DNA of 7,619 nt from an uncultured Alistipes sp. (GTDB lineage: Bacteria > Bacteroidota > Bacteroidia > Bacteroidales > Rikenellaceae). The translations under genes and the position numbers were made by a program. Below, piece after piece: positions 5,849 through 7,619 of this stretch (the first letter of the stretch is position 1; the number at the start of each line of letters is the position of its first letter). The notes under the pieces are model-generated. The model worked only from the letters and a program-made list of their open reading frames with translations. It did no database searches and had not been told where the DNA came from. The stretch spans positions 1 to 7,619 of the forward strand of contig CAAFWE010000235.1 of NCBI GenBank assembly GCA_900766655.1. The letters are read 5' to 3'.

Positions 5849-6301
5849 TTACTCTTCACTCTCGATCCACTCGGGCAACTCGACACGAATGTAGACCATC
5901 ACCACATTCTCGTTGTCGGTAGCTACCCACTCCATACGCTCGTTGGTCAAGTTGCGTACATAGTAACGATGCTCCCAATCGCCTTGGCCAAAGTCGTAGG
6001 CTCCACGAATGATGGCAGCACCATCGGTGTAGATATCGAAGCGACCCGAACGCTTCACCTGCGACATACTGCCGAGGTTGTCGTAGCTCACAAAGCGACG
6101 CTCCTTGCGATCGAAGACGATGTAGCGATAGGTGCCCTCGCCGAGCTCAACGCCATTGTCGAAGCTCTGCAAGCTCCATACTCCAGCAATGTTGTTGTAG
6201 GTGACCTCGAGGTATTCGGCACCTCGATTGCCCTCCTTCGAGCAGGCAAAAGCGGCTATTGCCACTATCAACACCATCGCAAATTTAGTGATTTTTTTCA
6301 T
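5849..6301 (-). CDS. Small lipocalin-like lipoprotein
   Basis: A 150-residue lipoprotein. The signal peptide MKKITKFAMVLIVAIAAFAC places the lipidated cysteine at C20, followed by SKEG, an acidic and lysine-containing start that may favour surface exposure (inference). Residues about 38-142 form a compact beta-rich domain with GVWSLQSFDNG near its start, a pattern typical of lipocalin-like proteins (G-x-W after a short lead), then YIVFDRKERRFVSYDNLGSM (60-79), GAYDFGQGDW (100-109) and ERMEWVATDNENVVMVYIR (121-139). Bacteroidales encode many such short lipoproteins, most without known ligand. The ATG at 6299-6301 is preferred over an upstream frame opening at 6325, because the latter would put extra residues before the signal peptide and overlap the preceding gene. 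It lies 13 bases after the DUF1573 gene, consistent with operon transcription. Confidence 0.82.
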   Translation of the reverse strand: MKKITKFAMVLIVAIAAFACSKEGNRGAEYLEVTYNNIAGVWSLQSFDNGVELGEGTYRYIVFDRKERRFVSYDNLGSMSQVKRSGRFDIYTDGAAIIRGAYDFGQGDWEHRYYVRNLTNERMEWVATDNENVVMVYIRVELPEWIESEE

Positions 6302-6314
6302 ATATACTGCTTTA

Positions 6315-7094
6315 TTAATTCTCAAAAATTACATCTATAGCACTCTGTCGAGGTGGCACGCTAATCCCCTTGACAAATATTTTAAAGTTCTTTGCTTCGC
6401 CCTCGTCGCCTTTTGGCTCATAGGTAACGATGAGGTCGCCTTGCTCCTTCGGCTTGAGTTGCGAAGGCTCGAAATGCACACTCACGCACGATGGCAGAAA
6501 CATTCTATCGGCCTCGGGGCGTATCTCTGTCGAGCCTCCATTCATAACCGCTATGCGTACCACTTGACGCTCCGTAGCGGTGAGGCTGACGCGCTCTTGG
6601 CGCAAGCGCAACACACCACGCACATAAGGGTAGTCGTCACTGCGATCCTCGGCTGCGGTCACTACGCCTCCCACTTGCAACAGAGCAGATGGGTTCTCGT
6701 CGGAGCGAGTCGTATAGAGCATCACTCGCTGCAAGACTCGTCCTGCGTGGCCACGAGGATAGTATTTCAACGACACTCGACTCTGCTCATTAGGCGCAAG
6801 CACCCTCTTTGCAACATCGGCAACGAGACATCCGCAAGTCGTCTTAATGCGCGTTACGACAATCGTATCCGCACCTCGATTTGTGAGCATTGCACTACCC
6901 TGCCACACACCCGACATCTCGTCGATAGTGCCAAAATCGGCCCTTTCGGGGGTAAATCGAAGCGACGATGAGACAACCTTTGGAGTAGCAGCCTCGAGGA
7001 GTTTATCTTGCGGAATGATGCGTATCTGCGCAGAGAGCATCTGCACAGCAAACACCATCACCACAATCGAAACAGCTCGCTGAATACTCCTCAT
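6315..7094 (-). CDS. DUF1573 domain protein, exported, with second Ig-like domain
   Basis: A 259-residue exported protein. The signal peptide is about 1-23 (VVMVFAVQMLSAQ). Residues 45-145 are a DUF1573 domain, an ASH/Ig-like fold common in Bacteroidetes: FTPERADFGTIDEMSGVWQG (47-66), the hallmark IKTTCGCLVAD (83-93; C87 and C89) and VSLKYYPRGHAGRV (107-120). Residues 155-250 look like a second, more divergent beta-sandwich of similar type (LRLRQERVSL; AVMNGGSTEI; VTYEPKGDEG). Biochemical function is not established for the family. The ATG at 7092-7094 lies 11 bases past the stop of the protease gene. A TTG at 7113-7115 would add seven residues and overlap the protease stop; the ATG just before the signal peptide is more plausible. 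Neighbours suggest a role in an envelope cassette with a protease, a lipoprotein and a phosphoesterase. Confidence 0.9.
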   Translation of the reverse strand: MRSIQRAVSIVVMVFAVQMLSAQIRIIPQDKLLEAATPKVVSSSLRFTPERADFGTIDEMSGVWQGSAMLTNRGADTIVVTRIKTTCGCLVADVAKRVLAPNEQSRVSLKYYPRGHAGRVLQRVMLYTTRSDENPSALLQVGGVVTAAEDRSDDYPYVRGVLRLRQERVSLTATERQVVRIAVMNGGSTEIRPEADRMFLPSCVSVHFEPSQLKPKEQGDLIVTYEPKGDEGEAKNFKIFVKGISVPPRQSAIDVIFEN

Positions 7095-7105
7095 CGGTAG
7101 CTCGT

Positions 7106-7619
7106 TTACAACCAACCACTCGACTGGCGTACTGTAACCACAAACGAGTGTGTCTCGCCATTGCTCGCCTTAATCGACCCCTTGGTCACGCCACTCTTTT
7201 TTCCGTAGAAGGTGAATAGTGCGCCCGACTGCTGGAATGTTGCCACCGAGTCATCCTCGAGTGTCAAGGTATAGTCCAAAGTCTCGCCACCCACAAAGTA
7301 GCGTTTTGCATCGACCTCGATGCTATCGCCCACCTTGATAGCGAGGTTAGGGAAGCACACCTGCGTACCAGCCTCCTTGCCATCGATGGCAGCGAGGAGT
7401 CTCTTGGCACTAATCTGTCCCGAGCCCATCTGTCCACGATATGGAGCAAGAGCCATCTGCATTGGCTGCATAGCACCTATGTCGGCAACATATCGGTTGT
7501 AGAACTTGTAGCCAGTCATATATTGGTCGATAGGCTCAACAGCCTCGATAACCATCTTGCGATACTCCTCGGCTGTGAAGTGTCTACGCAACTTGGTAGC
7601 ATAGGATAGACCGAGTGCA
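7106..7619 (-). CDS. Probable subtilisin-like (S8) serine protease, C-terminal 170 residues; runs off right edge
   Basis: The frame is open to the window edge, so this is the end of a longer gene; no true start is inside. The visible part begins ALGLSYATKLRRHFTAEEYR, which resembles the helix after the catalytic serine region of Bacteroidetes subtilases, and continues to LAPYRGQMGSGQISAKRLL (7403-7447), resembling the G-x-G-x-(V/I)-x-A-x-x-L closing helix of the S8 domain. After this comes a roughly 85-residue beta-rich tail (VGDSIEVDAKRYFVGG; FTFYGKKSGVTKGSI; HSFVVTVR), like the Ig-type C-terminal domain of secreted subtilases. The catalytic triad (Asp, His, Ser) would be outside the window and was not seen, so the assignment rests on the closing pattern and is recalled rather than searched. 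It is the first visible gene of the four-gene unit and ends 11 bases before the DUF1573 start. Confidence 0.68.
   Translation of the reverse strand, partial: ALGLSYATKLRRHFTAEEYRKMVIEAVEPIDQYMTGYKFYNRYVADIGAMQPMQMALAPYRGQMGSGQISAKRLLAAIDGKEAGTQVCFPNLAIKVGDSIEVDAKRYFVGGETLDYTLTLEDDSVATFQQSGALFTFYGKKSGVTKGSIKASNGETHSFVVTVRQSSGWL

Noticed and set aside
7106..7591. A complete 161-residue gene starting at TTG 7591
   Set aside because: The frame stays open to the window edge and the upstream residues (ALGLSYATK) continue the protease-like pattern, so this is a partial gene, not a small one.
1..7619. tRNA, rRNA, insertion sequence, CRISPR array or phage attachment site
   Set aside because: No cloverleaf, rRNA-like segment, transposase, long terminal inverted repeat or regularly spaced repeat was recognised on reading both strands.

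Overview
The window looks like a chromosomal segment of a Bacteroidales bacterium, possibly Alistipes or another member of Rikenellaceae (genus level is inference). The evidence is a fimbrillin-type surface lipoprotein, a DUF1573 protein, an unusually long NusB, Bacteroidetes-type promoters (TAnnTTTG at -7) and leaders that mostly lack Shine-Dalgarno sites. Every gene I can support lies on the minus strand, so transcription runs from high to low coordinates. No RNA gene, insertion sequence, CRISPR array or integration site was seen.

From the right edge, 7619 to 4677 is a tight four-gene cassette: the C-terminal end of a probable subtilisin-like (S8) protease, a two-domain DUF1573 protein, a small lipocalin-like lipoprotein and a secreted metallophosphoesterase. 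Gaps are 11, 13 and 23 bases, and a hairpin at 4625-4655 follows the last stop. The three complete products have export signals, and the partial protease belongs to an exported class, so this reads as one envelope operon. Its promoter lies outside the window.

A promoter at 4540-4570 drives a second unit. It holds a 48-residue peptide of unknown function (4324-4470) followed after 38 bases by a 580-residue fimbrillin-like lipoprotein (2543-4285). A strong intrinsic terminator (2485-2520) ends this unit.

A third unit starts at a promoter at 2346-2376. It contains nusB (transcription antitermination) and yajC (accessory subunit of the Sec translocon), both housekeeping genes. A GCAA-capped hairpin (946-967) separates yajC from the first 302 residues of a secreted family 3 glycoside hydrolase that runs off the left edge.

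The most interesting items are the uncharacterised small peptide leading the fimbrillin unit, the cysteine-containing C-terminal extension of the fimbrillin-like protein, the four-gene envelope cassette, and the strand-specific design of the three hairpins (G-U wobbles and GNRA loops that exist only in minus-strand RNA). No clearly new defence or mobile system is visible.
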